Source: an uncultured Lachnospiraceae bacterium
GTDB taxonomy: Bacteria; Bacillota; Clostridia; Lachnospirales; Lachnospiraceae
DNA: 7,392 bases
Assembly: GCA_910588895.1 (NCBI GenBank)
Contig: CAJUSS010000159.1
Span: 1 to 7,392, forward strand
Direction: 5' to 3'
Both the position numbers and the translations under genes were made by a program. Below the pieces are notes generated by a model. That model did not search any database and was not told where the DNA came from. It saw only the letters and a list, made by a program, of their open reading frames with translations. Of this stretch, positions 1-7,337 are shown one piece after another (the first letter of the stretch is position 1; the number at the start of each line of letters is the position of its first letter).

Positions 1-2790
1 CTTTTGGGCGATGATGTACATGACGGCAAAGCCGTTGCTGATGATCGAGTTCAGCTCCCGCTCCAGACGGTCGGTCACGATCTTGGGCAGCTCCTCCCCG
101 TAGATCGCCCTGGCCCGGTCGTAGCAGATCTTCCGCAGCGTGGTGTCCGAATCCTGGATCACCGGCGGGCACTTATCCGGCCGCACCGGCGCGATCTTCT
201 CACACATATCGGCGATCATCCGGGTGTTGGTGACCACCACCTCCTCCGCCTTGTCCGGTCCTAAGTAGCCAAACTCCTCCAGCATCTCCTCTGTGGTCCG
301 AAGATATAAGGGCGGCTGCTGGTCACAGTCCTTAAAGCCTCTGGAGGCCTCGATGATCCTCCGGTAGATCTCATCCTGCGGATCCAAAAAATGCACGTCA
401 CAGGTGGCGCACACCGGCTTTCCAAACTCCTCTCCCAGCCGGACGATCTTCAGGTTCAGATCGATCAGGTCCTGCTCTGTCTTTACGGTGCTCTTCTCAT
501 CCCGCAGCATGAACTGGTTGTTCCCTAATGGCTGGATCTCCAGATAATCATAAAAGTCCACCAGCTTGGCCAGCTCCAAAGACGGAACGCCGCGCAGCAC
601 AGCCTGGAACAGCTCGCCCGCCTCACAGGCCGATCCGATGATCAGACCTTCCCGGTATTTGGCCAGCAGGCTCTTGGGGATCCTGGGCCTCCTGGAGAAA
701 TATTCCAGATGGGACAGGGAGACCAGGCGGTAGAGAGCGATCCGCCCCAGATCGTTCTTTGCCAGGATGATCACATGGTAGGTGGGAAGCTTGCAGATCG
801 CCTCCGCCGTCATCTCGCTCAAGGCATTGAGCGCATCCAAGGTCTCGATCCCCCGCTCTCTGAGCCGCTTGATAAATTCCTCAAAGATCTTTGCGGTAGC
901 TCCCGCATCGTCCACTGCCCGGTGGTGGTTCTCCAGCGAGACGTTCAACGCCTTGGCGACCACATCCAGCTTGTACCGGTTCAAGGACGGCAGCAGCACC
1001 CTGGCCAGGGCTACCGTGTCCAGCACGGTAGGCGAAAAGGGGATCCCCAGCCAAGAGGCATTTTGGCTGATAAAGCTCACATCGAAGGAAGCATTGTGGG
1101 CCACCAGCACGGCATCGCCGCAGAATTCCAAAAACCTGGGCAAGATAACATCGATCTTCGGCTGTCCTAAGACCATGCTGTCATTGATGCTGGTCAGCTT
1201 CTCGATCTCAAAGGGGATCGGCACGCCGGGATCCACAAAGACGCTGAACCGGTCGGTCAGCTTCCCGCCCTCCACCTTCACCGCCCCGATCTCGATGATC
1301 TTATCCTTCTCCGGGGAGAAGCCGGTGGTCTCGATATCGAACACCACAAAGGTGTCGGAAAGGCTCTGGCCTCTGGGGTTTTCCACCAGCTGCTTCATAT
1401 CGTCCACCAGATACCCTTCCACCCCGTAGATGATCTTAAAGTCATCCCCCTTATCCAGGGCGTGGGCCGCGTCGGTAAAGGCCTGGACGCAGCCATGGTC
1501 CGTCACCGCCAGGGCCGGCATCCCCCACTGTTTGGCCCTCTTGATGATATCCTTCACATCGGATACGGCATCCATATCACTCATCTTGGTGTGGCAGTGG
1601 AGCTCCACCCGCTTTTCCAGACTGTTGTCCATCCGCTTGCTGGTAAAGTCCTCGCACTTTTTGATGCCCACCACAGAGCCTAAGGTCAGCTCATGGTCGA
1701 ACTTGTCGATCGTGGTGACCCCGCGGATCTTGATAAAGCTCCCCTTGGCCACCGCCTTGTCCACATCCTCCATCATCTCCTGGCGTGCGAAGAGCTTGAC
1801 TGTGATCGTATCGGTAAAGTCAGATACGTCGAAGATCACGATGGAGCGTTCGCCGCCCTTAAGTTCCCGCTTCTCCACTGTGAGGATCTTGCCGCGGACC
1901 GTGACCTCTCCCACCTCTCCTTCGATCTGATCGATCGGGGAAAAGCCGTCCGGAAAATCCTTGCCCCAGAGTACATCCGGGTTATCCGACCTTCTGGCCG
2001 GGTACCCGGTCCTTCCGGCGCCTCTCCATCCGCCTTCTCCTTTTCTGGAAAAAGCGCCTTTTTTGGCAGCGTCTGCCGGGAGCTTTCCACCACTCCTTTT
2101 TTCGGACGGCTTTAAGGACAGGCCGGCCCCCTGGGCAGCCATCCCGGCCCCGTCGGCTCCCGTCTCCCAGGGAACCTCCTCATCTCCTGGGACCATCTCA
2201 CTGCCCCGCTCTCTCAAGGCAGCCGCATAGGCGGCTGCAGCGGCGGCTTCCGCTTCTGCCGCTGCCTTACGGATCTTGCTCTCCTTCGCCGGCACATAAG
2301 TAAAGTCCACCACCGCCGACAGACCGCACCGTTCCTGTAAGATCTTCTCTAAGATCCGTTTCAGCTCCCCGGCCTTCTCCTTCGCAACGATGGTATCCTC
2401 CACGGTCATCTTCACAAGGTCCGGCTCCGGGAAGGAAAACTCCGCCTTCTTGAACATGGAATATTCCACGATGCTGTAGTTCTTAAGCTCTAAAGCGATG
2501 CTGTCCTTATAGACCTCCAAAAGCTTCCTGGGCGTGTACTGGCCGGATAATCGGTATCTTTCCTGGAACCGGACGAGCAGCTGCTTTTCGGGGAACAGCT
2601 GCTCCTTGATCCCTCTCTCCAGGTCGTAGATCACCTGCTTGTGGATCAGTCTGGGGCTTTCGATATAGACACGGATCGAGCTCCTATCCCTGGCAGCGGT
2701 CACCTTGGGGACCTCCACCAGTTTTAAGAGCTCTTTTAACTCTTCCGCGATATTTAGTCCTGGAAATACATCTAAAAATCCATTGGCCAT
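1..2790 (-). CDS. polC: DNA polymerase III alpha subunit, Gram-positive type (PolC), N-terminal 930 residues
   Basis: Replicative polymerase with built-in 3'-5' proofreading. The reading frame is open from an ATG at 2790 to the window edge, which cuts it within the early polymerase region, before the catalytic palm aspartates. Approximate layout: N-terminal domain 1-165; low-complexity linker 170-275 with an alanine-rich run at 176-191; OB fold 285-375; PHP domain from about 393 with HCHTKMSDMD (H398, H400, D407) and TDHG (D431, H432). A DEDDh exonuclease is inserted in the PHP domain: FDIETTG (D485, E487), AHNASFD (D570), HHRAVDD (H623, D628). PHP resumes to about 835 with CDVHF (D798, H800), then polymerase sequence ending near SIISNGFAVMYIIAQK. 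All exonuclease acids are present, so proofreading should be intact. Exonuclease insertion in PHP separates PolC from DnaE. In-frame stop TAA lies about 24 codons upstream with no other start between. Family members are about 1,430-1,500 residues, so roughly 500-570 are missing here. Confidence 0.97.
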   Translation of the reverse strand, partial: MANGFLDVFPGLNIAEELKELLKLVEVPKVTAARDRSSIRVYIESPRLIHKQVIYDLERGIKEQLFPEKQLLVRFQERYRLSGQYTPRKLLEVYKDSIALELKNYSIVEYSMFKKAEFSFPEPDLVKMTVEDTIVAKEKAGELKRILEKILQERCGLSAVVDFTYVPAKESKIRKAAAEAEAAAAAAYAAALRERGSEMVPGDEEVPWETGADGAGMAAQGAGLSLKPSEKRSGGKLPADAAKKGAFSRKGEGGWRGAGRTGYPARRSDNPDVLWGKDFPDGFSPIDQIEGEVGEVTVRGKILTVEKRELKGGERSIVIFDVSDFTDTITVKLFARQEMMEDVDKAVAKGSFIKIRGVTTIDKFDHELTLGSVVGIKKCEDFTSKRMDNSLEKRVELHCHTKMSDMDAVSDVKDIIKRAKQWGMPALAVTDHGCVQAFTDAAHALDKGDDFKIIYGVEGYLVDDMKQLVENPRGQSLSDTFVVFDIETTGFSPEKDKIIEIGAVKVEGGKLTDRFSVFVDPGVPIPFEIEKLTSINDSMVLGQPKIDVILPRFLEFCGDAVLVAHNASFDVSFISQNASWLGIPFSPTVLDTVALARVLLPSLNRYKLDVVAKALNVSLENHHRAVDDAGATAKIFEEFIKRLRERGIETLDALNALSEMTAEAICKLPTYHVIILAKNDLGRIALYRLVSLSHLEYFSRRPRIPKSLLAKYREGLIIGSACEAGELFQAVLRGVPSLELAKLVDFYDYLEIQPLGNNQFMLRDEKSTVKTEQDLIDLNLKIVRLGEEFGKPVCATCDVHFLDPQDEIYRRIIEASRGFKDCDQQPPLYLRTTEEMLEEFGYLGPDKAEEVVVTNTRMIADMCEKIAPVRPDKCPPVIQDSDTTLRKICYDRARAIYGEELPKIVTDRLERELNSIISNGFAVMYIIAQK

Positions 2791-2797
2791 GTAACAG

Positions 2798-2802
2798 TCC
2801 TC
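2798..2802 (-). promoter_or_regulatory. Ribosome binding site of polC
   Basis: On the minus strand GAGGA lies 7 nt before the ATG at 2790 and supports that start. A stronger-looking AAGGAG at 2804-2809 sits 13 nt away, which is long for a Shine-Dalgarno site. It overlaps the stop codon of the small ORF at 2808-2915. Confidence 0.6.
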
Positions 2803-2807
2803 ACTCC

Positions 2808-2915
2808 TTATCTGAACATTGGGAAAGCTTCCTTGCGCTCCTTATCTTTTGGCGCGCCCTGTCTCCCCGTCTCTTTGCTGGGCAGCTGAACGCACACCTG
2901 CAGGACATAGAACAT
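2808..2915 (-). CDS. Possible small ORF between ispG and polC, 35 codons, unknown
   Basis: An ATG-to-TAA frame of 35 codons fills most of the gap between ispG and polC. The product begins MFYVLQVCVQLPSKE, a short hydrophobic start followed by a basic, charged stretch (KDKERK), and ends AFPMFR. I recognise no family. In favour: it is co-directional, its stop sits directly at the polC ribosome binding region, and many codons end in G or C as in the neighbours. Against: no clear Shine-Dalgarno precedes the ATG, and the same frame is open back to the ispG stop codon without another start, so it could be a chance open frame in a GC-rich gap. Confidence 0.2.
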   Translation of the reverse strand: MFYVLQVCVQLPSKETGRQGAPKDKERKEAFPMFR

Positions 2916-2951
2916 CGATCTAAAGCTGGCAGAGATGGTCCGTCCGGTCCG

Positions 2952-4034
2952 TCAACCGCCGGAAGCGGTCTGCTCCTTCGTCATTCGGACCAGCTCCTGC
3001 CGGAGCACATCTATGATCTCCTCCTCCGGCACCTTGCGTACCGGCTGTCCTTTGCGGATCAGCAGCCCTTCTCCTATCCCGCCGGCGATCCCGATATCGG
3101 CTTCCCTGGCTTCCCCCGGCCCATTGACCACACAGCCCATGACCGCGACCTTCACGCCCTTAAGCTGGTCGAACTCCTCCACCATGGTCTCTACCTTGGA
3201 GGCCAGGGAGATCAGATCGATGTTGGTGCGGCCGCAGGTAGGACAAGAGACCACCTCCACGCCGCCCTCCTTGAGCCCCAAGGTGCGCAGGATCGATTTT
3301 GCCGACTTTACCTCCTCTACCGGGTCTCCGGTGAGGGATACGCGGATCGTATCCCCGATCCCTTCATGCAGGATGATCCCCAGACCCACAGAGGACTTGA
3401 TGGTCCCGGAATACAAGGTCCCGGCCTCGGTGATCCCCACATGCAGGGGATAGTCCGTCTTTTGATCGATCAGCTCATGGGCGCGGATGCACATCCGCAC
3501 ATCAGAGGACTTGATGCTGATCACCAGCTGGTCATAGTCCAGCTCCTCGATCAGCCGCACCTTATCTAAAGCGCTCTCCACCAGCCCTTCTGCGGTCACT
3601 CCTTTGTACTTTTCTAAGAGTGCCTTTTCCAGGGAGCCGCTGTTGACCCCCACCCGGATCGGCACCTGATGGGCCTTCGCCGCTTCCACCACAGCCTTCA
3701 CCCGGTCTGTGTCCCCGATGTTCCCCGGATTGATCCGGATCTTATCGGCTCCGTTCTCAATGGCCGCGATCGCCATCTTATAGTCAAAATGGATATCCGC
3801 CACCAACGGGATGCGGATCTCCTGCCTGATCTCCTTCACGGCCTTCGCCGCCTCGATGGTGGGGACCGTCACCCGCACGATCTCACAGCCGGCATCCTCC
3901 AGCCGATGGATCTGGGCCACGGTAGCCCCCACATTTTCCGTCTTGGTATTGCACATGGACTGGATCGCGATCGGACTGCCGCCGCCGATCGTCCTGTCCC
4001 CTATCCGGATCATTTTCGTATCTTTACGTCCCAT
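2952..4034 (-). CDS. ispG: 4-hydroxy-3-methylbut-2-enyl diphosphate synthase (flavodoxin/ferredoxin), IspG/GcpE
   Basis: Penultimate MEP-pathway enzyme in the cytosol: reductive ring opening of 2-C-methyl-D-erythritol 2,4-cyclodiphosphate to HMBPP, using a [4Fe-4S] cluster and electrons from ferredoxin or flavodoxin. The 360-residue product has the usual length of the short bacterial form. The TIM-barrel half contains GGGSPIAIQSMCNT (17-30), VADIHFDY (78-85) and INPGNIGD (101-108). The C-terminal cluster domain has CPTCGRT (C264, C267) and GCVVNGPGEA (C301, E308), the three cysteines and one glutamate that hold the cluster, so the enzyme should be active. The ATG at 4034 has AAAGGAG at 4046-4052, 11 nt away, slightly far. 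Alternative Met8 has no such site. The gene lies 78 nt after rseP and 161 nt before polC; its pathway partner dxr is two genes upstream. I see no promoter or terminator around it. Confidence 0.97.
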   Translation of the reverse strand: MGRKDTKMIRIGDRTIGGGSPIAIQSMCNTKTENVGATVAQIHRLEDAGCEIVRVTVPTIEAAKAVKEIRQEIRIPLVADIHFDYKMAIAAIENGADKIRINPGNIGDTDRVKAVVEAAKAHQVPIRVGVNSGSLEKALLEKYKGVTAEGLVESALDKVRLIEELDYDQLVISIKSSDVRMCIRAHELIDQKTDYPLHVGITEAGTLYSGTIKSSVGLGIILHEGIGDTIRVSLTGDPVEEVKSAKSILRTLGLKEGGVEVVSCPTCGRTNIDLISLASKVETMVEEFDQLKGVKVAVMGCVVNGPGEAREADIGIAGGIGEGLLIRKGQPVRKVPEEEIIDVLRQELVRMTKEQTASGG

Positions 4035-4112
4035 AGATGTTTGGACTCCTTTTCTGGTCTATCTACAATATTCGCCTGTCTTTATGGACTGTCACAAGGG
4101 ATCGCCCCAAGA

Positions 4113-5216
4113 TCACCGCAGCCATCCCACCATCAGGTTCCGTATATCATTGAACATGATCAGCAGCATCAGCCCCATCAGGAGCATCAGCCCCACCATA
4201 TGGACCATCCCTTCCTTCTCCTGGTCGATGGCCCTGCCGCGGACAGCTTCGATCAGCAAAAAGGCCAGGCGGCCTCCGTCCAGGGCAGGGATCGGAAGGA
4301 GGTTCATGGTGCCTAAGGAGGCGCTCAAGACCACGCCGATGTTCATCAGGGTCAGCAGCACGCTGAGCCACCCGGCTGGACGGACCTGCTCCACCACCTG
4401 GCCGATGTCTGCCACGATCCGCACCGGGCCGCCAAGGTCCTCCGTTCCCAGATAGCCTCGGAACAGAAGGCCGAAGCTCTCGATAGCGGCCCGTCCCTGG
4501 AACATCACCTCGTGCCAGCCCAGCTGACAGAGATGGAGCAGGTTCTTGGGCCGATGATAGCGGGGCAGGTGCTCGATCCCCATCATATAGCTCTGGGTCT
4601 CCTCATTAAAGATCGTGGTCAGCTTTGTGGTGGCCACTTCATATGCTGTCCCGTTCACATACCAGGCCTCCGGATCCTCCTTCTGCTCTTCGGCCAGACG
4701 GCCATAACATATATCCAGCTCAGTCTCCGGGTGGAGCTGGAGGAACATGCTCAAGTCCCGGTAATCCATCAGCCGCTGTCCGTTGATGGACAGGATCAGG
4801 TCGCCTGCCTCTAAGCCCGCCGCTTCTGCCGGATAGCCTTCCAGGATGCCGGTAGCCACCGGCAGGTCATACCCCCGGTAGCTTACGATCACCACTCCAA
4901 AGAGAAACGCCAGGATAAAGTTAAAGACCGGCCCTGCCGCGATCACCATGATCCTTGCCCATACCGGCTTGCTCAAGAATCCATCAGCCGCTTTGCTGTC
5001 CGTATCCTCATCTACCATAGCGCAGGAGCCGCCCAGAGGGAGGGCTTTTAAGGAGTACCGGGTATTCTTTCCTTTATAGGAAAAGATCCGCGGGCCCATG
5101 CCGATGGAAAACTCCATCACCCCTACCCGGTTCAGCTTCGCCAGTAGAAAATGCCCTAATTCATGGAACATAACGATAAATCCAAATAAAAGGATCGCTG
5201 CTAAGATATTTAGCAA
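4113..5216 (-). CDS. rseP: Site-2 intramembrane zinc metalloprotease RseP/RasP (peptidase M50B)
   Basis: Membrane protease that cuts substrates within the bilayer. In Firmicutes known targets of the family include anti-sigma factor RsiW and leftover signal peptides; the substrate here is unknown. The 367-residue product has an N-terminal membrane helix carrying HELGH (H18, E19, H22), a second membrane region near 85-112 (ARIMVIAAGPVFNFILAF), one PDZ domain at about 118-200 (GYPAEAAGLEAGDLILSING), and a third helix region with MNLLPIPALDGG (304-315), where D313 is the third zinc ligand. A last helix at about 337-356 precedes the C-terminus. The start codon is TTG: it is the only usual start between an in-frame upstream TAG and Met16, and Met16 would remove most of the first helix. 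It begins 1 nt after the dxr stop codon, so translation is probably coupled to dxr. Confidence 0.95.
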   Translation of the reverse strand: MLNILAAILLFGFIVMFHELGHFLLAKLNRVGVMEFSIGMGPRIFSYKGKNTRYSLKALPLGGSCAMVDEDTDSKAADGFLSKPVWARIMVIAAGPVFNFILAFLFGVVIVSYRGYDLPVATGILEGYPAEAAGLEAGDLILSINGQRLMDYRDLSMFLQLHPETELDICYGRLAEEQKEDPEAWYVNGTAYEVATTKLTTIFNEETQSYMMGIEHLPRYHRPKNLLHLCQLGWHEVMFQGRAAIESFGLLFRGYLGTEDLGGPVRIVADIGQVVEQVRPAGWLSVLLTLMNIGVVLSASLGTMNLLPIPALDGGRLAFLLIEAVRGRAIDQEKEGMVHMVGLMLLMGLMLLIMFNDIRNLMVGWLR

Positions 5217-5217
5217 C

Positions 5218-6366
5218 CTACCACCTGCTTTCTATCGATCCATAAGTTTCTTGTTCTGCTTCTAAGATCTCCGACACCGTAGGGTCTTCGATCGGATGAT
5301 GGGCCCTCATGGCCTCTTCGATCATATCTGTGATGGTCAGATATGGGATCTTCCTGTCCAGGAATAAGCTGACCGCCTTCTCATTGGCCGCATTGAACAC
5401 GGCCGGCATGGTGCCGCCTGTCCGACCGGCCTCGTAAGCCAGCCCAAGCCCCCTAAAGACCTCCATATCCGGCTTCTCCAACTGGATCGCTCCTATGGAC
5501 CAAAGATCCAAGCGGTCCCCCGAAAGCGTTCGTCTCTGGGGATGATACAGGGCATACTGGATCGGCAGCTTCATATCCGGAGTCCCCATCTGGGCGATCA
5601 CCGCGCCGTCCTCGAACTCTATCATGGAGTGGATGATGCTCTGGGGCTGGACCACCACCTGGATCTGGTCAAAGTCTACCCCGAAGAGCCATCTTGCCTC
5701 GATCACTTCGAGTCCCTTATTGACCATGGTGGAGGAATCGATGGTGATCTTATGCCCCATAGTCCAGTTCGGGTGCTTTAGGGCGTCCTCCAGGCGGACC
5801 TCTCTAAGCTGCTCTCTGGTCCATCCTCTAAACGGCCCCCCTGAAGCGGTCAGCAAGATCTTCTGGATCCGATTCCCTGCCTCCCGCTCTCCGTTCTGGC
5901 ACTGGAAGATGGCGCTGTGCTCCGAGTCCACCGGGAGGATCCGCACCCCTTTTTCCCTGGCCAGCTCCATGATGATGTGGCCGGCGCATACCAGGGTCTC
6001 CTTATTTGCCAGCGCGATATCCTTGCCGGCCTCGATGGCGGCTATGGTCGGCCGGATCCCGATCATCCCCACGACAGCCGTCACCACTATATCGGCAGAG
6101 GGCTCTGCGGCGGCACAGATCAGTCCGTCCATACCGGAGACGATCTTGACCGGCAGATCTGCCACACGGATCTTCAGTTCCCTTGCCATATCCTCTTCCC
6201 ACACACAGGCTATCTTGGGCCTAAATTCCCGGATCTGATCCTCCAGAAGCCGGATATTTTTCCCTGCAGCCAGAGCGGTCACCTGGATATCCCCATTCGC
6301 ACGGACTACCTCAAGAGTCTGCGTCCCGATGGAGCCGGTGGATCCCAAGATCGATATCTTTTTCAT
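5218..6366 (-). CDS. dxr: 1-deoxy-D-xylulose 5-phosphate reductoisomerase (Dxr/IspC)
   Basis: First committed MEP-pathway enzyme: NADPH- and divalent-metal-dependent rearrangement and reduction of DXP to 2-C-methyl-D-erythritol 4-phosphate; the target of fosmidomycin. The 382-residue length is normal. The NADPH-binding Rossmann motif is GSTGSIGTQT (8-17), and ALANKETLV lies at 118-126. Metal ligands are D147 and E149 in PVDSEHSAIFQ and E220 in NKGLEVIEA. Substrate-binding residues S175 (TASGGPF), H198 (HPNW), N216 and K217 are all present, and W201 lies in the active-site loop. The C-terminal alpha-helical domain includes PAVFNAANEKAV (321-332). The ATG at 6366 follows a perfect AGGAGG at 6374-6379 with a 7 nt spacer. 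The gene follows cdsA after 148 nt and is separated by one base from rseP. Confidence 0.98.
   Translation of the reverse strand: MKKISILGSTGSIGTQTLEVVRANGDIQVTALAAGKNIRLLEDQIREFRPKIACVWEEDMARELKIRVADLPVKIVSGMDGLICAAAEPSADIVVTAVVGMIGIRPTIAAIEAGKDIALANKETLVCAGHIIMELAREKGVRILPVDSEHSAIFQCQNGEREAGNRIQKILLTASGGPFRGWTREQLREVRLEDALKHPNWTMGHKITIDSSTMVNKGLEVIEARWLFGVDFDQIQVVVQPQSIIHSMIEFEDGAVIAQMGTPDMKLPIQYALYHPQRRTLSGDRLDLWSIGAIQLEKPDMEVFRGLGLAYEAGRTGGTMPAVFNAANEKAVSLFLDRKIPYLTITDMIEEAMRAHHPIEDPTVSEILEAEQETYGSIESRW
5221..5226 (-). promoter_or_regulatory. Ribosome binding site deciding the TTG start of rseP
   Basis: AGGTGG on the minus strand lies 4 nt before the TTG at 5216 and sits inside the last codons of dxr. 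It is one mismatch from AGGAGG and the spacing is short. With the non-ATG start this suggests modest independent initiation, helped by ribosomes terminating on dxr. Confidence 0.5.
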
Positions 6367-6514
6367 CTGTATCCCTCCTGATGGCGCATATCGTCCCTAT
6401 AAATATCCCCAAAGCCCATCCACAGCTATCTCCCAAGCTCTTCCTGTGCGTAAAGACCGGTGAAAACAAGGAGCGCTGCTGTGAACGGCCGATCCGTGGA
6501 CAGTACCGGGAGGA

Positions 6515-7315
6515 TCAGCGCAGAAATGTCAATGCAAAATAAATGGCCGGAGCTGTAAAGAGCATGCTGTCAAACCGGTCTAAGACCCCCCCATGTCCGG
6601 GGATCAGGTTCCCATAGTCCTTTACACCGTGGTTCCGCTTGATGGCAGAGGCCGCCAGATCCCCGATCTGGGAGATCACCGCCGCGATACAGCAGGCCAC
6701 CGGGCAGGCGATGCGCGGGTCAGCCACCTCATCCATATAGCTGCCAAAGAACATGGCATATAAAAAGCCTAAGAGAGCTGCCCCTAAAGCGCCGCCCACC
6801 GCCCCTTCTATGGACTTTTTGGGACTTAGGACCGGAGCCAGCTTATGCTTTCCAAAGAGCATGCCCACACAGTAGGCACAGGTGTCGCAGCCCCATGAGC
6901 TGAGGAAGATCAGCCAGACCAGATATCGCCCATCCGCCATCATCCTGGTCTCATAAAGATAAGAAAACATGACCGCCACATAAAAGATGCCGAAAAAGGC
7001 CACCGTCACCTGCTCCGTCCCATATTTGGGAAAAGTCACCACATAGATCGCCATAAAGAGCATCAGCGCGGAGATCGCCACCAATGTGATGAACCGCTCC
7101 TGATGGAACCACACCAGCACATAATAGGACAGAGCAGCTCCATAGCCTACCGCCCCTAAAAGCTTATCCTGCATCTTCATCACACGGTACAGCTCGAACA
7201 GCCCGATACAGGAGATCGCCGCGGATGCCAAAAACAGGCAGGCGCCTCCTCTGCCTACGATGAACAGGGCCAATACCACTAAGATCAGCCCGCTGATGAG
7301 CCTGGTGGCAAACAT
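6515..7315 (-). CDS. cdsA: Phosphatidate cytidylyltransferase (CDP-diacylglycerol synthase)
   Basis: Integral membrane enzyme that joins CTP and phosphatidic acid to make CDP-diacylglycerol, the precursor of phosphatidylglycerol, cardiolipin and other phospholipids. The 266-residue product, starting MFATRLISG, has several hydrophobic segments (about 6-20, 25-43, 56-70, 77-95, 104-120, 131-150, 172-190, 203-216). The C-terminal CDS signature runs from S223 to D249 (SAIKRNHGVKDYG, then HGGVLDRFD), and D219 and D246 match the metal-binding aspartates of the family. LSPKKSIEG at 163-171 is the other conserved motif. I chose the ATG at 7315 because AGGAGG lies 9 nt upstream. An in-frame TTG at 7354 gives 13 more residues but would place that ribosome binding site inside the gene and overlap the uppS tail. 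The gene lies between uppS and dxr. Confidence 0.96.
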   Translation of the reverse strand: MFATRLISGLILVVLALFIVGRGGACLFLASAAISCIGLFELYRVMKMQDKLLGAVGYGAALSYYVLVWFHQERFITLVAISALMLFMAIYVVTFPKYGTEQVTVAFFGIFYVAVMFSYLYETRMMADGRYLVWLIFLSSWGCDTCAYCVGMLFGKHKLAPVLSPKKSIEGAVGGALGAALLGFLYAMFFGSYMDEVADPRIACPVACCIAAVISQIGDLAASAIKRNHGVKDYGNLIPGHGGVLDRFDSMLFTAPAIYFALTFLR

Positions 7316-7324
7316 ATCTTCACA

Positions 7325-7330
7325 CCTCCT
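7325..7330 (-). promoter_or_regulatory. Ribosome binding site deciding the cdsA start
   Basis: A perfect AGGAGG on the minus strand with a 9 nt spacer to the ATG at 7315. It falls in the 22 nt gap between the uppS stop codon and cdsA, and it argues against the longer in-frame TTG start at 7354. Confidence 0.85.
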
Positions 7331-7337
7331 CTTCTGA

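Noticed and set aside
782..1930. Two long plus-strand ORFs (215 and 166 codons) opposite polC
   Set aside because: They lie antisense to the conserved PHP and exonuclease domains of polC, show no recognisable domain, and are the expected shadow of a GC-rich coding strand.
2945..2975. Possible terminator hairpin at the end of ispG (ACCGC, loop, GCGGT)
   Set aside because: The stem is only five base pairs, overlaps the last codons and is not followed by a T run.
4035..4112. Possible promoter upstream of ispG (TTGTGA, 18 nt, GAATAT)
   Set aside because: The -10 box matches only three of six consensus positions, and ispG sits inside a co-directional gene run.
3669..4455. Two overlapping plus-strand ORFs spanning ispG and rseP
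   Set aside because: They are antisense to conserved IspG and RseP sequence, have histidine/proline- or serine-rich composition typical of shadow frames, and match no family I know.
5624..6381. Plus-strand ORFs opposite dxr
   Set aside because: The opposite strand carries every Dxr catalytic motif in one unbroken frame; these are shadows.
6367..6514. Possible promoter or terminator in the cdsA-dxr gap
   Set aside because: A TTTACG box has no acceptable -10 at 17 nt, and the only inverted repeat seen (GATCC/GGATC) is five bases with a 16-base loop and no T run.
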